Source: Flectobacillus roseus
GTDB lineage: Bacteria > Bacteroidota > Bacteroidia > Cytophagales > Spirosomataceae
Assembly: GCF_030056665.1 (NCBI RefSeq)
Contig: NZ_JASHIG010000040.1
Length of the DNA: 61,931 nucleotides
Direction: 5' to 3' (one strand)
A program made the position numbers and the translations under genes. Positions 17,382 to 26,013 of this stretch are shown here, one piece after another. Below the pieces are notes generated by a model, which had not been told where the DNA came from, ran no database searches, and saw only the letters and a program-made list of their open reading frames with translations. Positions within the stretch are counted from its first letter, which is position 1, and each line of letters opens with the position of its first letter.

Positions 17382-17452
17382 CTCAATTGAGTGAATTGAG
17401 ATTGAGTGAATGAGTGATTGTGTTAAAATAATAATCACTCATTCGCTCAATC
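17382..17452. repeat. Palindromic extragenic repeat family A, copy 1
   Basis: ATTGAGTGAATGAGTGATT at 17401-17419 and AATCACTCATTCGCTCAAT at 17433-17451 are inverted with one mismatch. A further TTGAGTGAATTGAG block precedes them. Related sequence follows the stop codons of the plus-strand genes ending at 23219, 28343, 41326 and 59667. Here the element lies between the convergent ettA and porP genes and may work as a terminator. Confidence 0.75.
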
Positions 17453-17489
17453 GCTAAATGTAGGAATGGCTTATGTTTGGTGAATATCT

Positions 17490-18551
17490 TTAAAATTTCG
17501 GACAGCGAAGCTCTGCTTTTCTTGGACGATACTTAGGTTTTGATTCGAACAAATCTGAAAATACATAAGAAAGCGATAGCTCGTGTGCACCTCCTGTGGA
17601 CGAGCCTAAGCTTGAAATTGTCATATCGTAGCTATAACCAATCGAAAAGTTATCTTGACGATATCCTATCAAAATCACAGCAGCATCATTGCTCAAGTAG
17701 GTCGTATTATCTTTTTTGTATGTTTTTAACGGAATACCTCTGTACCAAGCTCCAAGCACAAGAGGCGAATAAGTCAAGTACATACCCACATCCAACTGGT
17801 CAAATGCACCTTGATGCTTGTAATGTACAACAGGGGTTAGACTTTTTTCTTTCTCTATCTGACTTCCTAAATTATTACCGATTTCGTAATCTGCTAAAGG
17901 AATTCTGTACCCTGCCTGTACGCCTATTTTCATAGGTAATTTGGCATCGGCATTACCAAAGGATTGATTAGGCTGATTGATGTGATGTACTGAGAGTCCA
18001 GCCCAAAATCTTTCTGAGTAAACAATCCCACCTGAAGAAAAATCCCAATACTGAATCGTAGGAGCAAATCCACCAGTTACAATTGGATCGTTAGTATAAG
18101 CGGGGAATCCTCCTCCGTTGAGATAAGACTGGATTTGGTCAGCAAAAATATAGTCTCCAAAATTGATACTACGACTCACATACGAGCCTTGCACACCAAG
18201 ATTGGCAGATAGACCATCGCTTAATTTGAGGTGGTATGTATAAATTGCACCAATATCGGTAGTTTTTAAATTTGAAAATTGTCTATCATTCGTAATCAAC
18301 AAGCCCACGCCACTATTGATGCGTTCGAGATACATATCTGCCGAAAGAGACGAAGTAACAAAGTTTGCACTGAGAGAAGGCCACTGATTACGGTGATTAA
18401 AGTTCACACGAGGTGCCATAGCCGAACCTGCAAATGCTGGATTAAGATATAAAGGAGCTGCATAAAACTGTGAGTATTGAGGATCTTGCCCCAATACAAC
18501 TAGCACAGTCCCAAGTAATATTCCTAAGCCTAAAATGGTTTTTCTTAACAT
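17490..18551 (-). CDS. PorP/SprF family type IX secretion membrane protein
   Basis: Outer-membrane protein of 353 aa. A signal peptide (MLRKTILGLGILLGTVLVVLGQ) is followed by DPQYSQFYAAPLYLNPAFAG, the hallmark N-terminus of the PorP/SprF family. The rest is rich in alternating aromatic beta-strand segments (GYRQDNFSIGYSYDMTIS), as in a barrel. Family members are partners of giant T9SS cargo with type B C-termini. Such a cargo gene is divergent 441 nt away, which strongly supports that pairing. The symbol is left open because several paralogues occur per genome. Confidence 0.92.
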   Translation of the reverse strand: MLRKTILGLGILLGTVLVVLGQDPQYSQFYAAPLYLNPAFAGSAMAPRVNFNHRNQWPSLSANFVTSSLSADMYLERINSGVGLLITNDRQFSNLKTTDIGAIYTYHLKLSDGLSANLGVQGSYVSRSINFGDYIFADQIQSYLNGGGFPAYTNDPIVTGGFAPTIQYWDFSSGGIVYSERFWAGLSVHHINQPNQSFGNADAKLPMKIGVQAGYRIPLADYEIGNNLGSQIEKEKSLTPVVHYKHQGAFDQLDVGMYLTYSPLVLGAWYRGIPLKTYKKDNTTYLSNDAAVILIGYRQDNFSIGYSYDMTISSLGSSTGGAHELSLSYVFSDLFESKPKYRPRKAELRCPKF

Positions 18552-18992
18552 ATTATTGATAAAAGTTACTTCTCATCTTTCTTGGTAAATCTCTAAAATT
18601 TTATTGAATAGGTTTCTAACGAACTGTAAAACTTAAATCAGAACTATTTTTAGAAGGTCCCAAATAGGTTTTAGTAATATGACCTCATTTGAGTGTAAAA
18701 AGCTGCTAGAATTGCATTTTTATATTAAGTTTTAACAAAAAAAGACCTTTTTGAAGGTAAAAAAGCGTTTTAGAGTTTACTTTAAAATTAATATCCTACT
18801 TATTCGTTAAATTATATAAAATTGTGTGTAAAATAACTCCTGAACATAAAGTTATGTAGTTTGTTTATTCAATAAATGATTTTTTTCTACAAATCTAGTG
18901 CCATCTCTGCGTATATATACAACCCTTTAATTGAGTTGTCGGTCTATTAGAGTAAATTGTAAGATGGGTATCACGACATAGATAACGAACAA
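18552..18992. other. Divergent promoter region of porP/sprF and T9SS cargo gene
   Basis: 441 nt, strongly AT-rich. I see no open frame and no strong hairpin. An AAAAAGCTGC / AAAAAGACC run region lies near 18698-18770, but it has no clear symmetry. No full TTG-N19-TAnnTTTG match was found for either gene, so their promoters may use another sigma factor or diverge from consensus. Confidence 0.4.
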
Positions 18993-21900
18993 ATGTTAAA
19001 TTTTGGTAAATCATATCCGTATTTTTTGCATATCCTTTTGGTATCGTTCCTTTTACTAGGAATGAGTGTAGTTGGTATGGGACAAACTACGAGTACTCCA
19101 GATTATATTGCCGTAAAGAACCTTTGTTTATCCGAGTGCTCAGATTCAACGGCTGCAACTCAGTTTCGTGATTTACATACGACCAAAGCTACCAGTGTTC
19201 TTTGGAATTTTGGAGATCCTACAAGTGGCAATAAAAATACCTCTACTCGACTAAATCCTGCTCACCTCTATAACACTCCAGGTACATATACTGTTACCCT
19301 AACCCGCACTGAGGCATCAGGACCAGCAACATATACCAAAGTTATTACGATAAATCAGCCCCCAAGGCCTTTTTATTTGGGAAATGATCCTTCGCAACAA
19401 GATACTACTATCTGTAAAGGCGATAAACTTAAACTTGACCCTTATCGAACTGGAGGTGCCGAACCGCAGTTTAAATACATCTGGTTTCCTAAAGGAGATA
19501 CAACACAAACCGTACTGGCAGATTCAACCACTTGTTATTCTGTACAAGTAACAGATACCTTGACAGGCTGTTCTACGGAAAATAAGTTAAATGTCAAACT
19601 CTGTGTACCTCCTCCACCACAACCTCCTAAAGAATATTGGTATTTTGGACAAGGAGCTGGTATTTTGTTTCAAAATGGCGAGCCAACAGCCGACGGAAAC
19701 GGTAAAACCAACTCACTAGAAGGTGTAGCAGGAATAACAGATACAAAAGGAAATACCATATTTTATTCAGATGGTAAAAATGTGTATCGTACAGACGGAA
19801 CGCTAATGCCATCCGTATCCTCTAGTATTCCCTTAGCTGGTAGTTCTACTGCTACCCAAGGGGTCGTCATTGTACCTGTTCCATCCTGTAAAGGTTGTCA
19901 GTCAACGTATTATGTATTTACCACAACCGATATAAATGGCACTAAAAAGCTTACTTATTCTATTGTTGATATGCGTAGAGATGGAGGTTTGGGAAAAGTT
20001 ATTGAGAAAAATATTCCGCTCGATACCAACAGCACTACAGAAAGTATTGCTTCTGTGTATGTTCCAAAAGATTCTACTTACTGGGTAGTTAGTCACGACT
20101 ATGGTGATAATACATATCGTATGTATCGTGTTACAAAAAATGGGGTTTCTATTTCCAAAACCATTAGTATTGGTGCCAAAATAGACTCTGTGGGTAAGGC
20201 ACAAGGGTATTTGAAGTTTTCACAAGATGGTACAAAAATGGCTTATGTAGTACCAGGTCCAGATCGCAACTATGTAGAAATATATGATTTTGCGGATTCT
20301 ACGGGAGCTATTTCTAACAAAAAAGTCATTGATTTAGGCAAAGCCCCTCCAACGCTGTACGGTGCTGAGTTTTCGCCAGATGGTAATAGCTTGTACACCA
20401 GTCTTACTGCGGGTGTCACTACCCTTCCACCAGCCGATCCCTCCATTAAGTCACAACTATTACAGTTTGACCTAACCTCAAAGGATTCTGCTACTATTAG
20501 TTTATCTCGAAAACTCATTGATAGTACTAGTACCAAAAATTTTGGAGCCCTGAAAATAGGACCTGATAGCAAAATCTATATGGCTGTTCAGGGTAGTACG
20601 CATTTAGCTGTGATTGGTCAACCCAATATCATTTTACAAACAGGCAGTAAAGTAGATACTTTAGAATACAAACAACTTGGATTTGATTTGGCAGGCAAAT
20701 TGAGTCAATTAGGCTTACCCAACAATACCTCTGTAGCTCCCGAACAAGATCAACAATCGGGGATTTCGGTTGGCGACACTTGTTTGGGCGCTCCTACTCA
20801 GTTTCAAGCGAATCATCTCTGTGGTGAAAAACTAAAAAATACGAAAACACTTTGGAAAGTTTACAAAGGACCAGCTCCACAGCAAGGTCAGCCTGAAACC
20901 TCCTTCCCAGTTGCAACACTAGGAGGTACTGGCTCTGAACAAGACTTGCAGGTGAGTACTACTTTATCTGAACCGGGCTTGTATCATGTTACGGTAACTA
21001 TGGCAAATCGTTGTAAATCTGATACCACTTTGCCCGCACAAGAATTTACGATAAAACCTATGCCTAATCCTGATTTGGGCAACGATATACAGCTATGCGC
21101 CGCTAGTACGACTTTAGATTCGAAAAATACAATAGCCAATAGCCATTACTTTTGGCAAAAAGACGGTGGGTTATTAGCTGATACACTATCAACACTTAAT
21201 GTTACACAGTCTGGCACCTACAAGGTGCTTGTTGAAAGCAACGGGTGTATCAAAGAAGATGAAGTAAAAGTTGTATTGGCACAAGCGCCACCATTTGCTG
21301 TAGCAGATACAAATATTTGTCAAAATAGCTCTATCATACTCAATGCCGCCAATCCAAATTTAAGTACCTCAACTACTTATCTATGGAATACTGGTGCTAC
21401 AACCCCTTCGATAACAGTATCCACAACAGGCAAATATACTGTTACGATCAAAACGTTGATAGGTACAACACAATGTACTGTTAGTGATGATATTCAGGTA
21501 ACTGCGAGACCTAAGGCTACCTTTAGGTCTGTTATTACCAATCCGACAGCTTGTAACGCACAAGACGGGACTATTGCTTTAACCAATTTTTCTCCAGCTG
21601 ATAATTATAGTTTTATATGGAAGAAAAACGGCTCTATTATACCTAGTTTGAGGGGGAGCAGTCTTTCTGGACTGGGACCAGGGGTTTATCAAGTAAGTAT
21701 CAGTAGCCCTAATACATGTTATCAAAATGCTGATTTTAACTTGCAACCCACCAGACTGCCCGTCACAGCTATAACGACTCGCTCAACGCCTGTGACTTGT
21801 CTAACAGATGGCAGCATAACGATTGCGCTTGGTGCTACTAATCAGTTTATTCCAGCAAGATATGTCCTTTTACAACAGGAAAATGGTGTATACAATCGTA

Positions 21901-23219
21901 TCGCCAGTGGAGATATGAGTAGCATTTTTGTAAAAGATAAAGAATATAAAATTAGTAGTCTTGGTGTTGGTACCTATCAAATAGTTCTTGAAACGGTAGA
22001 GGGCTGTCAGTACACTACCTCACCAATTACATTACTAAAGGTGGCCAGTACACAATTAAGTATCGAGCCCCCAGTGGTAAAATGTGAAGGAGAATCTGTT
22101 ACATTAACGCTAAATCAAACTCCTACAGGAACGGTACTTTGGAGTACAGGAGCCACTACGCCGACCATCAATGTTCAATATGCTGGTATTTACAGTGTTA
22201 CTATTACGTCATTAGATGGCAAGTGTAATAATTCTGCTCGTACAACGGTTACTTTCAAAGCAAGTCCTAAAGTGAGCGTTACAGGCCCATCTTTCTTGTG
22301 TATAGGAGCGACTCCTGTTCAACTACGTGCCACACCTGCGGGTGGAACATGGAGTGGATCGAGCAATATCAGTGCAACAGGGTTATATACTCCTGCGACT
22401 TTTATCAAAACTGAAACTATTACTTATAGTTATACCCAAAATACCTGTACAGGTAGAGGTAGTGTTAATATTTCAACCGTATCCAAGCCGTATGTAGATT
22501 TAGGAGAAGATATTGTTTTTTGTAAAAATACCTCCGTAATTATCGGTATTCCTACAGACCCAAACTGGACATTTAAGTGGAATACAGGAGAATCAACACC
22601 AAAAATTACACCTACGAAATCAGGAAATTATACTTTGTTAGTTTCAAATGGAGCTTGTAATTCTAGCGATGATATCAATGTAAATATTCTTCCGATACCA
22701 TTTAGTAGTCTAAAGTCGGAAGTGCCTTTGTGTATTGCTGATGGCAAAGAGCTAGAACTTGACCCTGGCAATGCAGGAAATACATGGAAATATGAATGGT
22801 CACCTTCAGGTGCAACCTCTCAAAAAATCAAAGTGTCTGCTACAGGTAGTTATACAGTTAAAATAACGAATCTCGAAGGTTGTAGTATCAAAGCTAGCAC
22901 ATTGGTATATGACTTGTGTCTTCCCGACATCATGGTTCCTAATATCTTTACCCCAAATAATGACGGATACAATAATACTTTTAAAATTTTCCCTAGACAT
23001 ATTTTAAAAGAAGGTTTTTCACTAAAAATCTACAACCGCTGGGGCGAATTAGTATTTGTATCTTATGATTGGGAAGACGAATGGGATGGTAAGTTTAAAG
23101 GAGTACTAGCACCTCCTAATAGCTATGCTTGGGAAATAACCTATCGTCCTGAATACCCTGAGCCAAACGTAGGCACTCCTCTACAAGTTAAACGTGGTGC
23201 AGTAACAGTGGCGTGGTAA
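18993..23219 (+). CDS. Giant secreted protein with PKD/Ig-like repeats and T9SS type B C-terminus
   Basis: 1408 aa. An N-terminal signal peptide (LLVSFLLLGMSVVGMGQ) is followed by a PKD-like domain (VLWNFGDPTSGNKNTSTRL, residues ~65-125). A beta-propeller-like region follows (FSPDGNSLYTSL, about 220-560). Then come at least five Ig-like units, each with an LWNTGATTPSI- or FKWNTGESTPKI-like signature. The C-terminus reads MVPNIFTPNNDGYNNTFKI and LKIYNRWGELVF, the gliding-motility/T9SS type B sorting domain. Expected to cross the outer membrane by T9SS and stay with or leave the cell with the help of the divergent PorP/SprF protein. A motility or adhesion role is inference. Confidence 0.93.
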   Translation: MLNFGKSYPYFLHILLVSFLLLGMSVVGMGQTTSTPDYIAVKNLCLSECSDSTAATQFRDLHTTKATSVLWNFGDPTSGNKNTSTRLNPAHLYNTPGTYTVTLTRTEASGPATYTKVITINQPPRPFYLGNDPSQQDTTICKGDKLKLDPYRTGGAEPQFKYIWFPKGDTTQTVLADSTTCYSVQVTDTLTGCSTENKLNVKLCVPPPPQPPKEYWYFGQGAGILFQNGEPTADGNGKTNSLEGVAGITDTKGNTIFYSDGKNVYRTDGTLMPSVSSSIPLAGSSTATQGVVIVPVPSCKGCQSTYYVFTTTDINGTKKLTYSIVDMRRDGGLGKVIEKNIPLDTNSTTESIASVYVPKDSTYWVVSHDYGDNTYRMYRVTKNGVSISKTISIGAKIDSVGKAQGYLKFSQDGTKMAYVVPGPDRNYVEIYDFADSTGAISNKKVIDLGKAPPTLYGAEFSPDGNSLYTSLTAGVTTLPPADPSIKSQLLQFDLTSKDSATISLSRKLIDSTSTKNFGALKIGPDSKIYMAVQGSTHLAVIGQPNIILQTGSKVDTLEYKQLGFDLAGKLSQLGLPNNTSVAPEQDQQSGISVGDTCLGAPTQFQANHLCGEKLKNTKTLWKVYKGPAPQQGQPETSFPVATLGGTGSEQDLQVSTTLSEPGLYHVTVTMANRCKSDTTLPAQEFTIKPMPNPDLGNDIQLCAASTTLDSKNTIANSHYFWQKDGGLLADTLSTLNVTQSGTYKVLVESNGCIKEDEVKVVLAQAPPFAVADTNICQNSSIILNAANPNLSTSTTYLWNTGATTPSITVSTTGKYTVTIKTLIGTTQCTVSDDIQVTARPKATFRSVITNPTACNAQDGTIALTNFSPADNYSFIWKKNGSIIPSLRGSSLSGLGPGVYQVSISSPNTCYQNADFNLQPTRLPVTAITTRSTPVTCLTDGSITIALGATNQFIPARYVLLQQENGVYNRIASGDMSSIFVKDKEYKISSLGVGTYQIVLETVEGCQYTTSPITLLKVASTQLSIEPPVVKCEGESVTLTLNQTPTGTVLWSTGATTPTINVQYAGIYSVTITSLDGKCNNSARTTVTFKASPKVSVTGPSFLCIGATPVQLRATPAGGTWSGSSNISATGLYTPATFIKTETITYSYTQNTCTGRGSVNISTVSKPYVDLGEDIVFCKNTSVIIGIPTDPNWTFKWNTGESTPKITPTKSGNYTLLVSNGACNSSDDINVNILPIPFSSLKSEVPLCIADGKELELDPGNAGNTWKYEWSPSGATSQKIKVSATGSYTVKITNLEGCSIKASTLVYDLCLPDIMVPNIFTPNNDGYNNTFKIFPRHILKEGFSLKIYNRWGELVFVSYDWEDEWDGKFKGVLAPPNSYAWEITYRPEYPEPNVGTPLQVKRGAVTVAW

Positions 23220-23225
23220 AGAATA

Positions 23226-23408
23226 TCTATTGAGTGAATTGTGATTGAGTGAATGAGTGATTATTCGTCAGTATTGTGATTTGGCATTCAAGTATTTATC
23301 AAAAAAGCGGTCAAAAAATTGTTTTTCGACCGCTTTTTTGATAAATATCTGATTTTTAAGTTACTGAATTAGGGAGCAATCACTCATTCACAACTCACTC
23401 ATTCATAA
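23226..23408. repeat. Palindromic repeat family A, composite copy with embedded terminator
   Basis: Nested symmetry. Outer blocks are TTGAGTGAATGAGTGATT near 23240-23260 and AATCACTCATTCACAACTCA near 23373-23395. The inner perfect 20-bp arms at 23293-23312 and 23328-23347 carry AAAAAAGCGGTC/GACCGCTTTTTT. The inner hairpin has T runs on both strands and can terminate both the T9SS cargo gene and trpA. Related inner hairpins lie at 28472-28508 and 59768-59804. Confidence 0.8.
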
Positions 23409-23409
23409 C

Positions 23410-24186
23410 TTATTCTCCTTTTACTGATTTTACAAAAGCACTAATATCAGCTGATAAATCTTTTGCTTCAGTTACAACTTTGATAAACGCACTACCAATA
23501 ATTGCACCTGCTGCGTGTGATGATGCTTTTGTGAAAGTAGCGTTATCCGAAATACCAAAACCAATCAAACGAGGATTTTTCAAGTTCATGGCATTGATAC
23601 GACTGAAGTAAGCCTCTTGCTCATCAGAAATACCCGATTTTGCCCCTGTAATACTTGCCGAAGATACCATATAGATAAAACCTTCAGAAATAGCATCGAT
23701 ATGACTAATACGGCTTTCTGAAGTTTGAGGCGTAATTAAGAAGATATTTAAAATACCATATTTCTCAAAAATTGCTTTATAATCTTCTTCATACACGTCG
23801 GCAGGAAGATCTGGCAAAATCAAACCATCCACTCCTACTTCTTGGCATTTTTTACAAAACTCCTCAATCCCAAACTGCAAAACTGGATTGATATAACCCA
23901 TCAGCAAGATTGGTACTTTGATAGCTGGACGAATGTCAGCAAGTTGTTCAAACAACAACTTAACACTCATTCCATTATCCAAAGCTACTTGATTGGCATG
24001 TTGAATTGTCTCACCATCCGCAACTGGGTCTGAGTAAGGCATTCCGATTTCTACTAAATCAGCACCGCTCTCGTCCAAAGCCTTCAAGATGATTGTTGTA
24101 TCGTTGAGTTGTGGATAACCCGCTGTAAAATAAATATTTAGTACGTTATTTTTCTTTTGTTCAAAAAGCTGAGTAATACGATTCAT
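23410..24186 (-). CDS. trpA: Tryptophan synthase alpha chain
   Basis: Cleaves indole-3-glycerol phosphate to indole, which is channelled to TrpB; 258 aa TIM barrel. VEIGMPYSDPVADGETIQ near residue 48 carries the catalytic Glu and Asp pair. GLILPDLPADVYEED and GFGISDNATFTKASS (phosphate loop) follow. Start set at the ATG at 24186 (MNRITQLFEQKKN). Unusually, it is not with trpEGDCFB. It follows mpl by 69 nt on the minus strand, with no leader peptide or terminator between, so it is probably cotranscribed with mpl and escapes the trp attenuator. Confidence 0.96.
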   Translation of the reverse strand: MNRITQLFEQKKNNVLNIYFTAGYPQLNDTTIILKALDESGADLVEIGMPYSDPVADGETIQHANQVALDNGMSVKLLFEQLADIRPAIKVPILLMGYINPVLQFGIEEFCKKCQEVGVDGLILPDLPADVYEEDYKAIFEKYGILNIFLITPQTSESRISHIDAISEGFIYMVSSASITGAKSGISDEQEAYFSRINAMNLKNPRLIGFGISDNATFTKASSHAAGAIIGSAFIKVVTEAKDLSADISAFVKSVKGE

Positions 24187-24255
24187 GATTGTATAAAAGT
24201 TCAATAAGTACAGCAAGCGAACGTTCTGTTCATCTTCCCAAACCGTACTGTGATT

Positions 24256-25617
24256 TTACGAAAGTATTTGACTAGATAATTCTTTGAAATCCAGACCATC
24301 AAAGGTCCCCGACGACATCATCAGTAAGTTTGAGCCGCGCCATCGCTTACTCAAAAGGAATGTCTTCAGAGACTGGTTATCAGTAAATACTTCGAGATTG
24401 CTGTTCGCAAAATTTGCTTTAACTTCTTCTACACTAAGCGCTGGCATCTTTTTGTGTTCAAGGGTTTTAGGACTGAAATATACAACTGCGGTATCAGCTC
24501 CGTCCAACTTGTGAGCATACTCTTTCAAGAAGTTTTTGTTCAAACTACTAAAAGTGTGTAACTCCAAGCAAGCTACCAAATGACGGTTGGGAAACTGTCC
24601 TTTGAGCGCTTTGGTTGTCGCCTCCACCTTAGATGGTGCATGAGCAAAATCACGATAAAACACCGTTTCATCGTTTTGTCCTACTAGCTCTAAACGCTTG
24701 GCAGCTCCTTTAAACGAAGCAATTGCTTCATAAAACTGCTCGTCTTCGATACCAATCTGGCTCAGTATCAAACGTGCGCCGTTGAGGTTTTTGAGATTAT
24801 GTTCTCCAAATACCTCAATTGCTAGTTCTTTTTTATCAGGTAATAGTAAAAAAGTCTTTCCATTTCTCACCACAGCTGGATGAGCTTTGTAGGCATATTT
24901 CTGAATATCAGCATATTCTTTTTGACCCACAGTGTTTACTAACGAATCGGTTTCGTCATAAATCAAACTACCAGATTTTGGTAAGTCTTGCGCCAACAGT
25001 TCAAACTGATGTACATACTCATCAAATTGTGGATACACATTGATGTGATCCCAAGCAATTCCCGAAATCAGAGCTACGTGCGGATGGTAGTGCAAAAATT
25101 TTGGACGGCGATCAATAGGTGACGATAGGTATTCGTCGCCTTCAATCACAATCACAGGAGCATCCGAAAGTTTAGCCATAGTCTCAAAACCTTCGATACG
25201 AGCACCTACCAAATAATCAAATTTGCGATTATGGAATTTCAACACGTGTAAAACCATCGATGTAATCGTAGTTTTACCATGACTTCCAGCAATCACCACT
25301 CTTTGCTTATTTTGGCTATTTTGATAAATAAATTCAGGATATGAGTAAATTTTCACACCTAATTCTTGAGCTTTCAACAATTCAGGATTGTCGACTCTGG
25401 CGTGCATACCCAAAATTACACAATCCAAATCTTCTGAAATCTTCTCAGGGAACCAACCAATTTCGGCTGGTAATAAGCCACAAGCTGCCAATAAGCTACG
25501 CGAAGGCTCATATATTTCGTCGTCCGAACCCGTAACTAAATAACCATTATTATGCAGATCGATGGCCAAATTGTGCATCGCTGCCCCCCCAATAGCGATA
25601 AAGTGAACTTTTTTCAT
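24256..25617 (-). CDS. mpl: UDP-N-acetylmuramate ligase, Mpl-like
   Basis: Mur-ligase family protein of 453 aa, cytosolic. The N-terminal Rossmann segment is HFIAIGGAAMHNLAIDLHNN. The ATP loop AGSHGKTTITSMVLHVL is near residue 113. VIEGDEYLSSPIDRRPKF and GIAWDHINVYP fit Mpl rather than MurC. Mpl attaches recycled tripeptide to UDP-MurNAc; in Bacteroidota the annotation often reads simply peptidoglycan synthetase, so the exact substrate is not certain. Followed closely by trpA on the same strand. Confidence 0.87.
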   Translation of the reverse strand: MKKVHFIAIGGAAMHNLAIDLHNNGYLVTGSDDEIYEPSRSLLAACGLLPAEIGWFPEKISEDLDCVILGMHARVDNPELLKAQELGVKIYSYPEFIYQNSQNKQRVVIAGSHGKTTITSMVLHVLKFHNRKFDYLVGARIEGFETMAKLSDAPVIVIEGDEYLSSPIDRRPKFLHYHPHVALISGIAWDHINVYPQFDEYVHQFELLAQDLPKSGSLIYDETDSLVNTVGQKEYADIQKYAYKAHPAVVRNGKTFLLLPDKKELAIEVFGEHNLKNLNGARLILSQIGIEDEQFYEAIASFKGAAKRLELVGQNDETVFYRDFAHAPSKVEATTKALKGQFPNRHLVACLELHTFSSLNKNFLKEYAHKLDGADTAVVYFSPKTLEHKKMPALSVEEVKANFANSNLEVFTDNQSLKTFLLSKRWRGSNLLMMSSGTFDGLDFKELSSQILS

Positions 25618-26013
25618 AAAATTTAACTCGAACTTTCCAGTTCAAAACATTGTTCGTTAAAAAGATTGTGGTTTTGGATTTGCTATGACTTTTCCAAGAA
25701 ACTAACTAACTGATAATGAATCATTTTCAAGAAAATCCACGGATTACTCACTTGAATTATTTATCGATACAACTCTTTGATAATCAAATAATTTGACAGA
25801 ATGATTTTATCAAATTGTGAAATAAAAATAAATCCAAATTAGATTCTTGCAAAGGTCATACTTTTATTGCACTTTTGCACGTTTTTTATGAGTAAACTCC
25901 GCAAGTCGATTTTCGTTAGTAAAATTTCTTGCGGTTTTCGTTTCTTAGGACGAATACTCACAAACTTAAATAAATTCGGACATAAAAACTCGCTTTATGC
26001 TTTTCGCAGTAGG
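25618..26013 (+). promoter_or_regulatory. Upstream region and leader of the arginine decarboxylase gene
   Basis: 396 nt between divergent genes. TTG-N20-CACTTTTG (about 25852-25882) is a near-consensus promoter. The predicted transcript would have a leader of roughly 125 nt. It contains the inverted pair CCGCAAG (25899-25905) and CTTGCGG (25928-25934), and an open frame from the ATG at 25888 in frame with the decarboxylase. That frame would add 42 residues, six of them Arg. The rest is plain AT-rich sequence. Confidence 0.45.
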
